This document shows, one piece after another, positions 33,444 through 42,514 of a DNA stretch of 64,000 nt. The position numbers and the translations under genes were made by a program. This DNA is from Streptacidiphilus rugosus AM-16 (GTDB taxonomy: Bacteria > Actinomycetota > Actinomycetes > Streptomycetales > Streptomycetaceae): contig NZ_JQMJ01000003.1 in NCBI RefSeq assembly GCF_000744655.1, forward strand, positions 1,090,457 to 1,154,456. The letters run 5' to 3'. Each line of letters begins with the position of its first letter. The first letter of the stretch is position 1. The notes below the pieces were generated by a model. The model searched no databases. It was given only the letters and a program-made list of their open reading frames with translations, and had not been told where the DNA came from.

Positions 33444-35993
33444 TCAGCCTCGGCGGGAGAACCGCCGGGGCTGCGGCAGGCCGTGGTTGATCCAGCGCCA
33501 GACGATCTCCAGCAGCACCCCGGCCACCAGCCCGATCGCCGCGCCGGTGAGCGGGTCGCGCAGACCCTCCAACTGCAGCTGGAAGAAGTGCTGCGCCCAC
33601 GGCACCACCATCACCAGCAGGAACCCGAGGGCCATCAGGGCGACCAGCAGCACCTTCCACAGCGCGTAAGGCCGGGCGATGATCGCCAGCACCCAGAGCG
33701 CGACGATGAACAGCGTCAGCGTGGCGGTGCTGGTGTCGGCTACCTGCCCGGTGGCGTGGTTGGCGCGGGCCAGCATGTAGGCGGTGAACGCCGCCGCCCC
33801 CGCGATCACCCCGGCCGGCACGGCGAAGCGCAGCACCCGCCGCACGAAGCCGGGCCTGGCCCGCTCGTTGTTGGGCGCCAGTGCCAGGAAGAACGCGGGC
33901 ACGCCGATGGTCAGCGCGCTCAGCACCGTCGAGTGACGCGGCAGGAACGGGTAGGGCACTCGGCAGATGATCGTCGCGAGCGCGAGCAGCACCGCGTAGA
34001 CGGTCTTCACCAGGAACAAATTGGCAACCCGCTCGATGTTGCCGATCACCCGCCGTCCCTCGGCGACGACGAGGGGGAGGGTGGAGAAACGGTTGTCCAG
34101 CAGCACGATCTGCGCGACCGCGCGCGTCGCCTCGCTGCCGGACCCCATCGCCACGCCGATGTCGGCGTCCTTCAGCGCGAGCACGTCGTTGACGCCGTCG
34201 CCGGTCATCGCGACGTGGTGCCCGCGCGACTGCAGCGCGCCGACCATGTCGCGCTTCTGCTGCGGGGTGACCCGGCCGAAGACCGAGTGCGCCTCGACGA
34301 CGTCGGCGAGCGCGGCGAACCTGTCCGCCTGCGCGTCCGCCTCGGTGCGGGTGTCCGCCGTCGCCTGCGCCCCGGCTCCCGGCTCTGGCCCGCGCGCCGG
34401 CCCGCGGACCGGCCCTGGCTCGGAGCTCGGTCCGGCTCCGGTCCCGGGCTCGGCTCCGGTCTCCGGCTCGGCGCCGGGCTCGGGGCCGGCGCCGGGCTTG
34501 GGCAACTGGCGCGCGTCCATCGGCGTGTCCGCGCCCGGCAGGCCGAGCGAGCCGGCCACCGCGCCGACCGACACCGCGTTGTCCCCTGAGATGACCTTCG
34601 CCGCGACGTCCTGCCGTTCGAAGTAGCGCAGCGTGTCCGCCGCGTCGGGCCGCACCCGCTGCCGCAGCACCACCAGTGCCTGCGGAGCCAGCCCCAGGGC
34701 CGGATCGGGCGCGTCCAGCGGCGTCGGGGTCCGGGCCAGCAGCAGCACCCGCAGGCCCTCGGAGCCGAGCGCGTCGGCGTCGACCAGGGCGGGGTGTCCG
34801 GCGGGCAGCAGCACGTCCGGCGCGCCGAGCAGCCAGGTCGCGACCTCGCCGTCGGCGTCCCTGAGCTCCGCCCCCGACCACTTCCGTGCGGAGGAGAACG
34901 CCGCCGCCTGCCGCACCTGCCACCCGTCGGGGGAGGGGTAGGCGTCGATGATGGCCTGCAGGCTCGCATTGGGCCGCGCGTCGGCGGTGCCCAGCGCGCC
35001 GAGCGCGTGCCCGGCGCGGTCCAGGGGGGCACCGTCGAGCGGCTGGACCTGCTGGACGTCCATGCCGCCCTCGGTGAGCGTGCCGGTCTTGTCCAGGCAG
35101 ACGGTGTCCACCCTGGCCAGGCCCTCGATCGCGGGCAGCTCCTGCACCAGGCACTGCCGGCGGCCGAGCCTGATCACGCCGATCGCGAAGGCCACGGAGG
35201 TGAGCAGCACCAACCCCTCGGGGACCATCGGCACGATCCCGGCCACCATGCGCCGGATCGCCTCGGAGAAGTCGCTGCGGGAGACGTAGAGCTGGCTGAT
35301 CACCAGACCGATCGCGGTCGGGATCAGCAGGTAGGTGATGAAGCGCAGGATGGTGTCGATGCCGCTGCGCAGCTCGGAGTGGACCAGGGTGAAGCGGCTG
35401 GCCTCCTCGGCGAGCTGCGCGGCGTAGGCGCCGCGGCCGACCTTGGTCGTCGTGAACGCGCCGCTCCCCGCGACGACGAAGCTGCCGGAGAGCACCGGGT
35501 CGCCCCCGTGCTTGAGGACCGGGTCGGGTTCGCCGGTGAGCAGCGACTCGTCGATCTCCAGGCCCTCGGCCTCGGCCACCGTCCCGTCCACGGTGATCTT
35601 GTCGCCGGAGCCCAGCTCGACCAGGTCGCCGAGGACGATCTCACTGTTGCTCAGTTCGCGCGTCCGGCCGCCGCGCCGCACCCGGGGCTTGGCCTCGCCG
35701 ATGACGGCCAGATTGTCGAGGGTCTTCTTGGCCCGCAGCTCCTGGACGATCCCGATGCCGGTGTTGGCCACGATGATGAAGCCGAACAGCCCGTCCTGGA
35801 TCGGCCCGACCGTCATGATCACCACGAAGAGGGTGCCGATGATGGCGTTGAAGCGGGTGAAGACGTTCGTGCGGACGATCTCCCGCGTGGACCGGCTGGA
35901 CCGCACCGGTACGTCGTTCACCTCGCCTCGGGCGACACGCTCCGCCACCTCGGCGTCGCTGAGTCCGGTGAGCGCGGGGAGCGTGCTGGTCAT
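33444..35993 (-). CDS. P-type cation-transporting ATPase, CtpE-like
   Basis: 849 residues from ATG 35993. Actuator motif ESLLTGEPDPV, phosphorylation site CLDKTGTLTEGG, hinge MTGDGVNDVLALKDADIGVAMGSG, and about ten membrane helices. The absence of N-terminal metal domains and the overall pattern suggest the CtpE/Ca2+-Mg2+ type. The cytoplasmic domain contains a ~55-residue insertion rich in Gly/Pro/Glu (repeating GxEPG) between ARQLPKPG and ADRFAALADVVEAH, absent from typical members. Convergent with the sacsin-like gene. Confidence 0.88.
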   Translation of the reverse strand: MTSTLPALTGLSDAEVAERVARGEVNDVPVRSSRSTREIVRTNVFTRFNAIIGTLFVVIMTVGPIQDGLFGFIIVANTGIGIVQELRAKKTLDNLAVIGEAKPRVRRGGRTRELSNSEIVLGDLVELGSGDKITVDGTVAEAEGLEIDESLLTGEPDPVLKHGGDPVLSGSFVVAGSGAFTTTKVGRGAYAAQLAEEASRFTLVHSELRSGIDTILRFITYLLIPTAIGLVISQLYVSRSDFSEAIRRMVAGIVPMVPEGLVLLTSVAFAIGVIRLGRRQCLVQELPAIEGLARVDTVCLDKTGTLTEGGMDVQQVQPLDGAPLDRAGHALGALGTADARPNASLQAIIDAYPSPDGWQVRQAAAFSSARKWSGAELRDADGEVATWLLGAPDVLLPAGHPALVDADALGSEGLRVLLLARTPTPLDAPDPALGLAPQALVVLRQRVRPDAADTLRYFERQDVAAKVISGDNAVSVGAVAGSLGLPGADTPMDARQLPKPGAGPEPGAEPETGAEPGTGAGPSSEPGPVRGPARGPEPGAGAQATADTRTEADAQADRFAALADVVEAHSVFGRVTPQQKRDMVGALQSRGHHVAMTGDGVNDVLALKDADIGVAMGSGSEATRAVAQIVLLDNRFSTLPLVVAEGRRVIGNIERVANLFLVKTVYAVLLALATIICRVPYPFLPRHSTVLSALTIGVPAFFLALAPNNERARPGFVRRVLRFAVPAGVIAGAAAFTAYMLARANHATGQVADTSTATLTLFIVALWVLAIIARPYALWKVLLVALMALGFLLVMVVPWAQHFFQLQLEGLRDPLTGAAIGLVAGVLLEIVWRWINHGLPQPRRFSRRG

Positions 35994-36003
35994 ACGGCCG
36001 ACC

Positions 36004-36309
36004 CTAGGCGGGGGCGTCCCCACCCGCCTGCTGGGCGCGCCGCTCGTCGATCTCCCTGACCGCGGCCGCCTGGATCGCGCGCCGACGTCCGCGGCAGTAC
36101 CAGATCCCGATCAACCCCAGGCCGAATCCGGCCAGGCAGATCCACGGCCAGTTGCCGCGCCCGTGCGCGGACAGGGAGCTGTGGAAGGGGATCAGCACCA
36201 GGAAGCCGACCAGCCAGAGCACGGTCCCGCCGGTGACGATGGCGACGTCGTTCGCCTCCATGGGCGGGGCGGAGGGCAGCTTGGCTGTCTTCTTCACGAG
36301 GCTCGGCAT
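36004..36309 (-). CDS. DUF2530 membrane protein
   Basis: 101 residues from ATG 36309 (GTG 36315 possible). LPSAPPMEANDVAIVTGG, then two transmembrane helices (TVLWLVGFLVLIPF and WICLAGFGLGLIGIWY) and a basic Arg-rich tail. DUF2530 genes commonly sit next to purine permease genes in actinobacteria, as here, where the permease is divergent. Confidence 0.78.
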   Translation of the reverse strand: MPSLVKKTAKLPSAPPMEANDVAIVTGGTVLWLVGFLVLIPFHSSLSAHGRGNWPWICLAGFGLGLIGIWYCRGRRRAIQAAAVREIDERRAQQAGGDAPA

Positions 36310-36432
36310 CTTCACAGTTGATGAGCGTACAGCGCGGGGTTTTGCGCGTCTGTTATTGGATGTTCGTACAGTCTACGCGCGCAGATGGCCAAAACATTTT
36401 GTTTATTTGATACTGGACGCGATCGAACTCAT

Positions 36433-36470
36433 GGCTGGAATCCGTGCGCCGTAGCGGCGGGATTCCAGCC
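36433..36470 (+). promoter_or_regulatory. long hairpin in the leader of the purine permease gene
   Basis: GGCTGGAATCC and GGATTCCAGCC form a perfect 11-bp stem, with an inner CGCCG-TAG-CGGCG stem. It ends 60 bases before the permease ATG. It could be a leader attenuator or a terminator for a transcript from upstream. It does not match the purine riboswitch consensus I know. Confidence 0.5.
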
Positions 36471-36529
36471 ACCGTGCTCACTGCCGTGTCGGCCGCTCCG
36501 CTCGCACGTCCCGCGCTAGGAACCACTTC

Positions 36530-37984
36530 ATGACCTCGTCGGCCACCGCCACGACCACGCCCTCTGATCCCGGCTCCCAGCCGCCCGGGGCGCTGGACCG
36601 CTTCTTCAAGATCTCCGAGCGCGGCTCCAGCTTCGCCCGTGAGATCCGCGGCGGCGCCGCCACGTTCTTCGCGATGGCCTACATCATCGTGCTGAACCCG
36701 ATCATCCTCTCCTCGGCGACGGACAAGTTCGGCCACCACCTCAACAGCGGCCAGCTGGTCACGGCGACGGTGCTCACCGCCGCGTTCACCACACTGCTGA
36801 TGGGCGTCTTCGCCAACGTCCCGATCGCGCTGGCCGCCGGGCTCGGCGTCAACAGCGTCGTGGCGCTGCAGCTCGCCCCGAAGATGAGCTGGCCGGACGC
36901 GATGGGCATGGTCGTCCTGGCCGGCCTCGCGATCATGGTCCTGGTGGCCACCGGCCTCCGCGAGCGCGTCATGGCGGCCGTCCCGCTCAGCCTGCGCAAG
37001 GCGATCGCCATCGGCATCGGCCTCTTCATCGCGCTGATCGGCATGGTCGACGGCGGCTTCGTCACCCGCATCCCCGACGCCGCGCACACCACGGTCCCGC
37101 TGCAGCTCGGCGCGACCGGGCACCTGGTCGGCTGGCCGGTCCTGATCTTCGTCGTCGGCACGCTGCTGACCCTGATCCTCATCGTCCGCAAGGTTCCGGG
37201 CGCGATCCTGATCTCCATCGTGGTCGCGACGGTGCTCGCGATGATCGTGGACAAGGTCGCCCACGTCCCTGCCGCGAGCTGGGGGCTGACCGTCCCGAGC
37301 CTGCCCAGCCACATCGTCGCCACCCCGGACTTCGGCCTGCTCGGCAAGGTCAGCCTCTTCGGCGGCTTCGGCCAGGTGGGCGTGCTCACCGGCGTGCTCT
37401 TTGTTTTTACGGTGCTGCTGTCCTGCTTCTTCGACGCCATGGGCACCGTGCTCGGCGTCGCGGAGGAGGCCCACCTGCTGGACTCCCAGGGCAACCTGCC
37501 GGGCATGAACCGGGTCCTGATGATCGACGGCATCGCCACCCTCACCGGCGGCGTGACCTCCAGCTCCGCGGGCACCTGCTTCGCCGAGTCCACGACGGGC
37601 GTCGGCGAGGGCGCCCGCACCGGCATGGCCAGCGTCGTCACCGGCCTCATCTTCGGCGCGGCGCTCTTCCTCACCCCGCTGGCCACCATGGTCCCGAGCC
37701 AGGCGGCCACCCCGGCCCTGCTGGTGGTGGGCTTCCTCATCATGGCGAGCGGCATCCGTGAGATCGACTGGTCGGACTTCACGATCGCTATCCCGGCGTT
37801 CCTGACGATGATCATCATGCCGTTCACGTACTCAATCACCAACGGGATCGGGATCGGCTTCATCGTCTTCTGCGTCCTGCGCATCGCGACGGGCCGTTGG
37901 CGTGAGGTGCCGTTCCCGCTGTACGTGGTGTCGGCCGTGTTCACCTTCTACTACCTGATGCCCGCCCTGGGGATCGGTCAGTGA
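36530..37984 (+). CDS. NCS2/AzgA-type purine (hypoxanthine/guanine) permease
   Basis: 484 residues, about 12-14 transmembrane helices. Signature segments: IRGGAATFFAMAYIIVLNP, FANVPIALAAGLGVNS, FFDAMGTVLGVAEEA and TSSSAGTCFAESTTGVGEGARTG. These fit the AzgA branch of the NCS2 family, proton-coupled purine uptake. Length is normal. A hairpin terminator follows at 38003. Its last 51 codons are repeated 679 bases downstream. Confidence 0.9.
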   Translation: MTSSATATTTPSDPGSQPPGALDRFFKISERGSSFAREIRGGAATFFAMAYIIVLNPIILSSATDKFGHHLNSGQLVTATVLTAAFTTLLMGVFANVPIALAAGLGVNSVVALQLAPKMSWPDAMGMVVLAGLAIMVLVATGLRERVMAAVPLSLRKAIAIGIGLFIALIGMVDGGFVTRIPDAAHTTVPLQLGATGHLVGWPVLIFVVGTLLTLILIVRKVPGAILISIVVATVLAMIVDKVAHVPAASWGLTVPSLPSHIVATPDFGLLGKVSLFGGFGQVGVLTGVLFVFTVLLSCFFDAMGTVLGVAEEAHLLDSQGNLPGMNRVLMIDGIATLTGGVTSSSAGTCFAESTTGVGEGARTGMASVVTGLIFGAALFLTPLATMVPSQAATPALLVVGFLIMASGIREIDWSDFTIAIPAFLTMIIMPFTYSITNGIGIGFIVFCVLRIATGRWREVPFPLYVVSAVFTFYYLMPALGIGQ

Positions 37985-38002
37985 CCTGCGCCTGAGCAAG
38001 CC

Positions 38003-38045
38003 AGTGGGCCCGCCCGCCAGTGCGAACCTGGTGGGCGGGCCCACT
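38003..38045. terminator. hairpin terminator after the purine permease
   Basis: AGTGGGCCCGCCCGCCA pairs with TGGTGGGCGGGCCCACT (one mismatch) around GTGCGAACC. No T-run, but the stem is long and GC-rich, as usual in Streptomyces. Confidence 0.7.
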
Positions 38046-38207
38046 GCTGTTCCCATGGAGTGCCGCGTGGCGGGCTCGTCACGCGCGTCCTGGCTCGGCA
38101 GGGCGCGAGCCGCCGACAGCATCTGAGACGACGTTGTCCGGGAGCGCTCCCAGATCTACGCTCGCCCGCACAGGAAGACGATTCACCGAGGCCGCAGGAG
38201 TGCCGTC

Positions 38208-38498
38208 ATGGACCAGGCATCCACACCTTTCCCCGAGCCGTACGCGGAGGCGGCTCGGCGACCTGTGAGTGTGCTGGCCGTGGCCTCGTTCGCCTCGTCG
38301 CTCTTCGGGGCTCCGGGTGCCGTGGTCGGCGCGGTGCTGGGGGTGCTGGCGCTGCGCCGGATCGATCGGCGGGGCCTGCGGGGCAAAGCCTTCGCCTGGA
38401 CGGGCATCGCCGTGTCCGCTCTGTGGCTGGCCCTCCTCGTGGGCCTGGTCGTCGCCTATGAGTCCGCCTCCGGAACCGTGGTCACCGGCCACCTGTGA
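38208..38498 (+). CDS. DUF4190 small membrane protein
   Basis: 96 residues. Pro-rich N-terminus, then two helices: SVLAVASFASSLFGAPGAVVGAVLG and FAWTGIAVSALWLALLVGLVVAY, separated by ALRRIDRRGLRGK. This is the DUF4190 pattern seen in many actinobacterial membrane proteins of unknown role. ATG 38208 follows CAGGAG. It lies between the permease gene and its duplicated 3' fragment. Confidence 0.75.
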   Translation: MDQASTPFPEPYAEAARRPVSVLAVASFASSLFGAPGAVVGAVLGVLALRRIDRRGLRGKAFAWTGIAVSALWLALLVGLVVAYESASGTVVTGHL

Positions 38499-38510
38499 CG
38501 TTGCGCGGCT

Positions 38511-38663
38511 TCAATCACTAACGGGATCGGGATCGGCTTCATCGTCTTCTGTGTCCTGCGCATCGCGACGGGGCGCTGGCGTGAGGTGCCGTTCCCGCTG
38601 TACGTGGTGTCGGCCGTGTTCACCTTCTACTACCTGATGCCGGCGCTGGGGATCGGGCAGTGA
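38511..38663 (+). pseudogene. 3' fragment of a second purine permease gene
   Basis: 153 bases aligned without gaps to 37832-37984 (offset 679) and ending in the same TGA. Seven differences are visible and all are third-position synonymous changes (ACC/ACT, TGC/TGT, GGC/GGG, CGT/CGC, CCC/CCG, GCC/GCG, GGT/GGG). The rest of the gene is missing. Silent-only divergence means the fragment comes from a paralogue or homologue that was under selection, not from recent local copying. Confidence 0.85.
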
Positions 38664-38811
38664 CGAGCGACGCCCGGTGAATCGAGCCGCCCATGGCGCC
38701 CCAGCTGGAGCTGGTCCGGCCGGGACGTTGATCCGCCCCCGGACTCGTCGAGCCGCGGGGGCGGGAGGTCGCCGGATGGGGGCGGCCGAGATGTTCACTT
38801 GGGTCGACTGG

Positions 38812-38999
38812 TCACAGGTGCCCGGTGCACGTGCCACCGTTGCCGTTGCTGTTCGTGCCGTCCGGGCAGGTGGTGTCGCCGTAGGTCACGTGGTTCAGGT
38901 TGGCCCCGGTGAGTGTCGCCCCTGACAAGTCGGCGCTGGTGAGGGTGGCACGGTTCAGGTTGGCGTCGGTCAGCTTCGCTCCGTGAAGGGACTGGCTCT
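38812..38999 (-). pseudogene. pentapeptide-repeat protein relic (C-terminal part)
   Basis: Read on -, the frame gives LHGAKLTDANLNRATLTSAD then LSGATLTGANLNHVTYGDTT and ends CTGHL-stop at 38812. The A-[DN]-L-x-x periodicity and the CPDGTNSNGNGGTC tail are typical of streptomycete pentapeptide-repeat proteins. No start codon or upstream domain is found in this frame, so it is a truncated remnant. Confidence 0.65.
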
Positions 39000-39150
39000 G
39001 CCAACCGAAGCTGCCCCGATGGAGTAGGCGACCGGGCGCGTCGGCGGGTCGCCAGCGGAATCGGGATCGGCTTCATCAAACCCGGAGGCCGTGTCCGTCC
39101 CCGGTGCCCACCACCGCGACAGCGCAGGGGCTCGGGCATAGCCTGACGTC

Positions 39151-39886
39151 ATGGCCACGGTGCAGGTGGGCGGGCTGAGCGTCGCCTACGACCGCGTGGG
39201 TGAGGGGCCGCCCGTGGTGTTCCTGCACGGCGGGGCGGACGACGCCCGCCTCTGGCGGCCGCAACTCGACGCGCTGGGCGACGCGTTCACGGTCGTCGCC
39301 TGGGACGAGCCAGGAGCGGGCCGATCCTCCGGCCTGCCCGCGTCCTTCGAGCTCGCTGACTACGCCCGTTGCCTCGCCGCAGTCGTGGAGTCCCTGCGGC
39401 TCGGCCCGGCGCACATCGCGGGACTTTCCTGGGGCGGCACGGTCGCCCTGGAGTTCTACCGTCACCACGCCCACCTCGTGCGGACACTGATCCTCGCGGA
39501 CACCTAGCGTGCGCCGGATGCCGGCCGCACCGGGCGATGGGTTCGAACCGGCCCTGCCCGGGCTCTACGCCGGCGGGCCGCCCGCCGAGTTCGTACCGCT
39601 GTTGGACGCGATGGCCGCCTCCGTACGCCCGGAGACCCTGCGTACGCAGCTGCCCCTCATGGCCGAGGCGGACCTGCGGGACGTCCTGCCCGCCGTCACG
39701 GTGCCGACCCTCCTCCTCTGGGGAGAACGGGACGCGCGCTCGCCGCTGACGGTCGCACGGCAGTTCCACGAGGCGATCCCGGGTGCCGAACTCGTCGTGA
39801 TCCCGGGCGCGGGGCACGTCAGCAACCTGGAACGACCTGAGGAGTTCAACCGCGCGGTGCGCGAGTTCTGCTCCGCCCACTCCTGA
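39151..39886 (+). pseudogene. alpha/beta hydrolase, split by frameshift and internal loss
   Basis: The first part (39151-39507) has VVFLHGGADD, the oxyanion region and nucleophile elbow GLSWGG, ending LILADT-stop. The second part, in another frame (from about 39509), has TLLLWGERDARSP with the acid and PGAGHVSNLERP with the catalytic His, ending at 39886. The cap region between them is much shorter than in intact enzymes. All three catalytic residues exist but on two frames, so no full enzyme is expected. Confidence 0.72.
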
Positions 39887-39971
39887 ACCGGCGCCGCGCC
39901 GATCCCTCACCCCGTCGGGCTCCCGTGCATGACCACAATGGGGCATCAGCACCCACGGACAGGGGAATGCC

Positions 39972-40535
39972 ATGACAACGCTCGGGAACCGCCCCAACTC
40001 CGCGCTCCTTGTCGTCGACGTGCAGAGTGGCGTCGTCGCGGAGGCGCACGCGCGGGACGTGGTCGTCGCGAACGTGCGGGGACTCGTCGAGAAGGCACGT
40101 CAGGAAGCGGTGCCGGTCGTGTGGGTACAGCACTCCGACGACGGACTCGTCCGAGGGAGCGACGAGTGGGCGTTGGTCCCCGAGCTGGTGCCGGGCGACG
40201 GCGAAGCGCTCGTCGAGAAGAACTACGGCGACTCGTTCGAGGACACCACGCTGGAGGCGGTGCTCTCCGGACTCGGGGTCGGCCGGTTGTTCGTCGTCGG
40301 CGCGCAGACCGACGCCTGCATCCGCTCGACCATCCACGGTGCGCTGGCCAGGGGGTACGACACGATCCTGGTCGCGGACGCCCACACGACCGAGGACCTG
40401 TCCCAGTGGGGTGCGCCGCCGCCGGCGCAGGTTATCGCGCACACGAACATGTACTGGTCCGATCAGACGGCGCCCGGTCGCACAGCCGGGACCGTCGAGA
40501 GCGGCAGCGTCGATTTCGGGGGAGCGGGCGTCTGA
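39972..40535 (+). CDS. isochorismatase-family cysteine hydrolase
   Basis: 187 residues. Catalytic triad Asp in LLVVDVQSGVV, Lys in VEKNYGDSFE and Cys in GAQTDACIRSTIHGA, the standard isochorismatase/nicotinamidase-like arrangement. ATG 39972 follows AGGGGAAT. Substrate not predictable; many such enzymes hydrolyse amides. Stand-alone gene. Confidence 0.85.
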   Translation: MTTLGNRPNSALLVVDVQSGVVAEAHARDVVVANVRGLVEKARQEAVPVVWVQHSDDGLVRGSDEWALVPELVPGDGEALVEKNYGDSFEDTTLEAVLSGLGVGRLFVVGAQTDACIRSTIHGALARGYDTILVADAHTTEDLSQWGAPPPAQVIAHTNMYWSDQTAPGRTAGTVESGSVDFGGAGV

Positions 40536-40650
40536 GGGAGCTGAGGCTCGTTGTCCGCCATGCACCTGAGTTGACGCGGCCTCGGGAGCCCGAGTCGACG
40601 CGGCGCGCCCGTCCGCGGGCCGGTGCTGACGGTCGGCCGGGGTGACGAGG

Positions 40651-41952
40651 TCAGGTGGACGGGCCGGGCAGGAGGACGACGGTGCCGGGGGCGAGGCCGG
40701 AGGTGATCTGGGTGAGGGTGTCGCCGACCAGGCCGACCTTGACCGGGACCGTCCGGGGGGACCCGTGCCGGCAGGCGGACGCGCTCGTCGGGCAGGCCAG
40801 CACGGTGGCGGTGCCTCCAGGGCCGTAGCGCACGGCTCTGGAGGGGACGGCCAGGCCGGGCCGGTCGACGGTGAAGGCCGCTGTGGCCCGCATGCCGGGC
40901 ACCAGCACGCCCGGCGGGGCCGCCAGCGGAAGGTCGACGGGGTAGGTGAGCGGCGTGGCGGCCGGGGAGCCGACGGCGCCGAGCAGGCCGGCGGGGGCGG
41001 CCGAGTCCGCGGAGCCGGCCGGAGGGGTGTCGGCCTGGACCGGGAGCCCGGTCAGGGTCGTGCGCAGCACCTGGTGGACGGCCGGGACGGTGACGGTGAC
41101 GACCTGTCCGGTGCGGAGGTAGGGGAGGACGGCCTCGGGGAGATCCGTGTGGGCGGTCAGGGTGTCGGAGCGCATCACCAGAGCCGGGGTACGGCAGGTG
41201 GGGAGGCTGCCGACCGCGGTCGTGACCTGTTCGACCACCCCGTCGACGGGGGCGGTGACGACGGCCGCCGTCCGGGCGTCCTGCGCGGCGGAGACCGCCA
41301 GGCGCAGGCGGGCCACCCGGTCCATGTCGGTGCCGAGCTGGGCGTCGATGGACAACCGCCCTGGCGCGTCGGGCGTGGGTGAGGACCCCGGGGACCCCGG
41401 CGACGCCGGGGACGGCACGGCGGTCACGGGCAGGGGAGTGGCCGGAGCCTGGGCGAGGACTTCCTTGTCGGCGGTGAGGAGAGCCTGGGCGTCCTGGAGG
41501 TCCTGCGAGGCGGCGGCCAGCGCGGTGTCGGCGGGGCCCGTGTCGGCCGTGGCCAGGGTGCTGCCGGCGGAGACGTGTATCCCGGCGCCGGCCGGGAGCG
41601 AGGTGACCCGTCCCAGCAGGGCTGCCGGGTCCGGGCGCCCCGGGAACGCGGTGCAGGCGTCCTGCGTCTGCGCCGCGGCAGCGGCGAGCGTGGCGCCGAA
41701 GAAGAGGCGATAGCGGGCGGTCGGCCCGACGGTGGCGGTGGCGGCCACGCTGAGGCGCACGTCCACGGACTCCACGGTGTAGACCCAGACGCGCTGATGA
41801 CTGCGGGCCAGCAGCCCGCCGACACTGCCGCCGGCCAGAAAGAGCAGCACGAGCAGCCACAGCCACCACCGCACGCGGATCGGACCCCTTCGGCGCAGCA
41901 CCCGGCTCAGCGGACCCCGGTCGGGCTGCGGGCGGGCAGTCGGCGAAGACAC
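40651..41952 (-). CDS. HlyD-family-like periplasmic/extracytoplasmic adaptor
   Basis: 433 residues from GTG 41952 (AAAGGA upstream); a frame to 42054 is probably not translated. One N-terminal membrane helix (WWLWLLVLLFLAGGSVGGLLA), then beta-rich lipoyl/barrel segments: VSAGSTLATADTGPAD, VVTAPVDGVVEQVTTAVG, VVTVTVPAVHQV, VPSRAVRYGPGG and VGLVGDTLTQITSGLAPGTVV. A Pro/Ser-rich spacer replaces part of the usual hairpin. In Gram-positives such proteins partner with ABC exporters, but no exporter gene is adjacent. Confidence 0.72.
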   Translation of the reverse strand: MSSPTARPQPDRGPLSRVLRRRGPIRVRWWLWLLVLLFLAGGSVGGLLARSHQRVWVYTVESVDVRLSVAATATVGPTARYRLFFGATLAAAAAQTQDACTAFPGRPDPAALLGRVTSLPAGAGIHVSAGSTLATADTGPADTALAAASQDLQDAQALLTADKEVLAQAPATPLPVTAVPSPASPGSPGSSPTPDAPGRLSIDAQLGTDMDRVARLRLAVSAAQDARTAAVVTAPVDGVVEQVTTAVGSLPTCRTPALVMRSDTLTAHTDLPEAVLPYLRTGQVVTVTVPAVHQVLRTTLTGLPVQADTPPAGSADSAAPAGLLGAVGSPAATPLTYPVDLPLAAPPGVLVPGMRATAAFTVDRPGLAVPSRAVRYGPGGTATVLACPTSASACRHGSPRTVPVKVGLVGDTLTQITSGLAPGTVVLLPGPST

Positions 41953-42514
41953 TCGCGGGCATCCTTTCCGGCACGTGAGGACGTAGGGAGGAGGTACGGG
42001 TGCCGCCTCCCGCGCCCAGGGATCACCGCGCCCTGTTCTACGAAAAAACGACAAACGTCAGATTAAGCAGATCTGCGGTCATTTCCCGGGACGCGCCTCG
42101 CCGGGTCAACACGACCGCTCCAAGCGAACCGACGCGGCGGACGCGCGGGTGTGCGGGCCGGACACCGGCAGCGGAAAGTTGTCGACAGGGCGATGACGGG
42201 CGGTGACGGGCGACGACGCGCCGGGTGGGCCGCGGCGACGCCGGCCGGACCGCCGTGCGCGAGGGCGGCTCCGACCGTGGCCGGCAATCCGCCGGAATCC
42301 CCCGATCGGCCCACCCCGACACCCCGGACGCCGTGCGGCGCTGCTCCGCCGAGGGTCCCGCGGGTGCGGCGGTCAGGAAGGTCGCGTTAGCTGGAAGGAC
42401 CATCGCGATCACCCTGGGTCGGCCCCGTGGAACCACACTCGTGGAACCATCCGGGCCCACCCGAGCCCACCGCGCCGGGGTCCGTGACCGGCCCACCGAG
42501 GAAAGGACGGTCGG
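41953..42514. other. divergent intergenic region, no gene recognised
   Basis: About 560 bases between the leftward adaptor and the rightward cell-wall protein. It contains an unusually A-rich patch at 42038-42072 (CGAAAAAACGACAAACG, GATTAAGCAG), probably promoter DNA for the adaptor gene. The frames across the remainder are Arg/Pro-rich and look non-coding. Confidence 0.4.

Noticed and set aside
36316..36529. Purine riboswitch upstream of the permease
   Set aside because: The hairpin is strong but the conserved purine-aptamer core and three-way junction are not recognisable.
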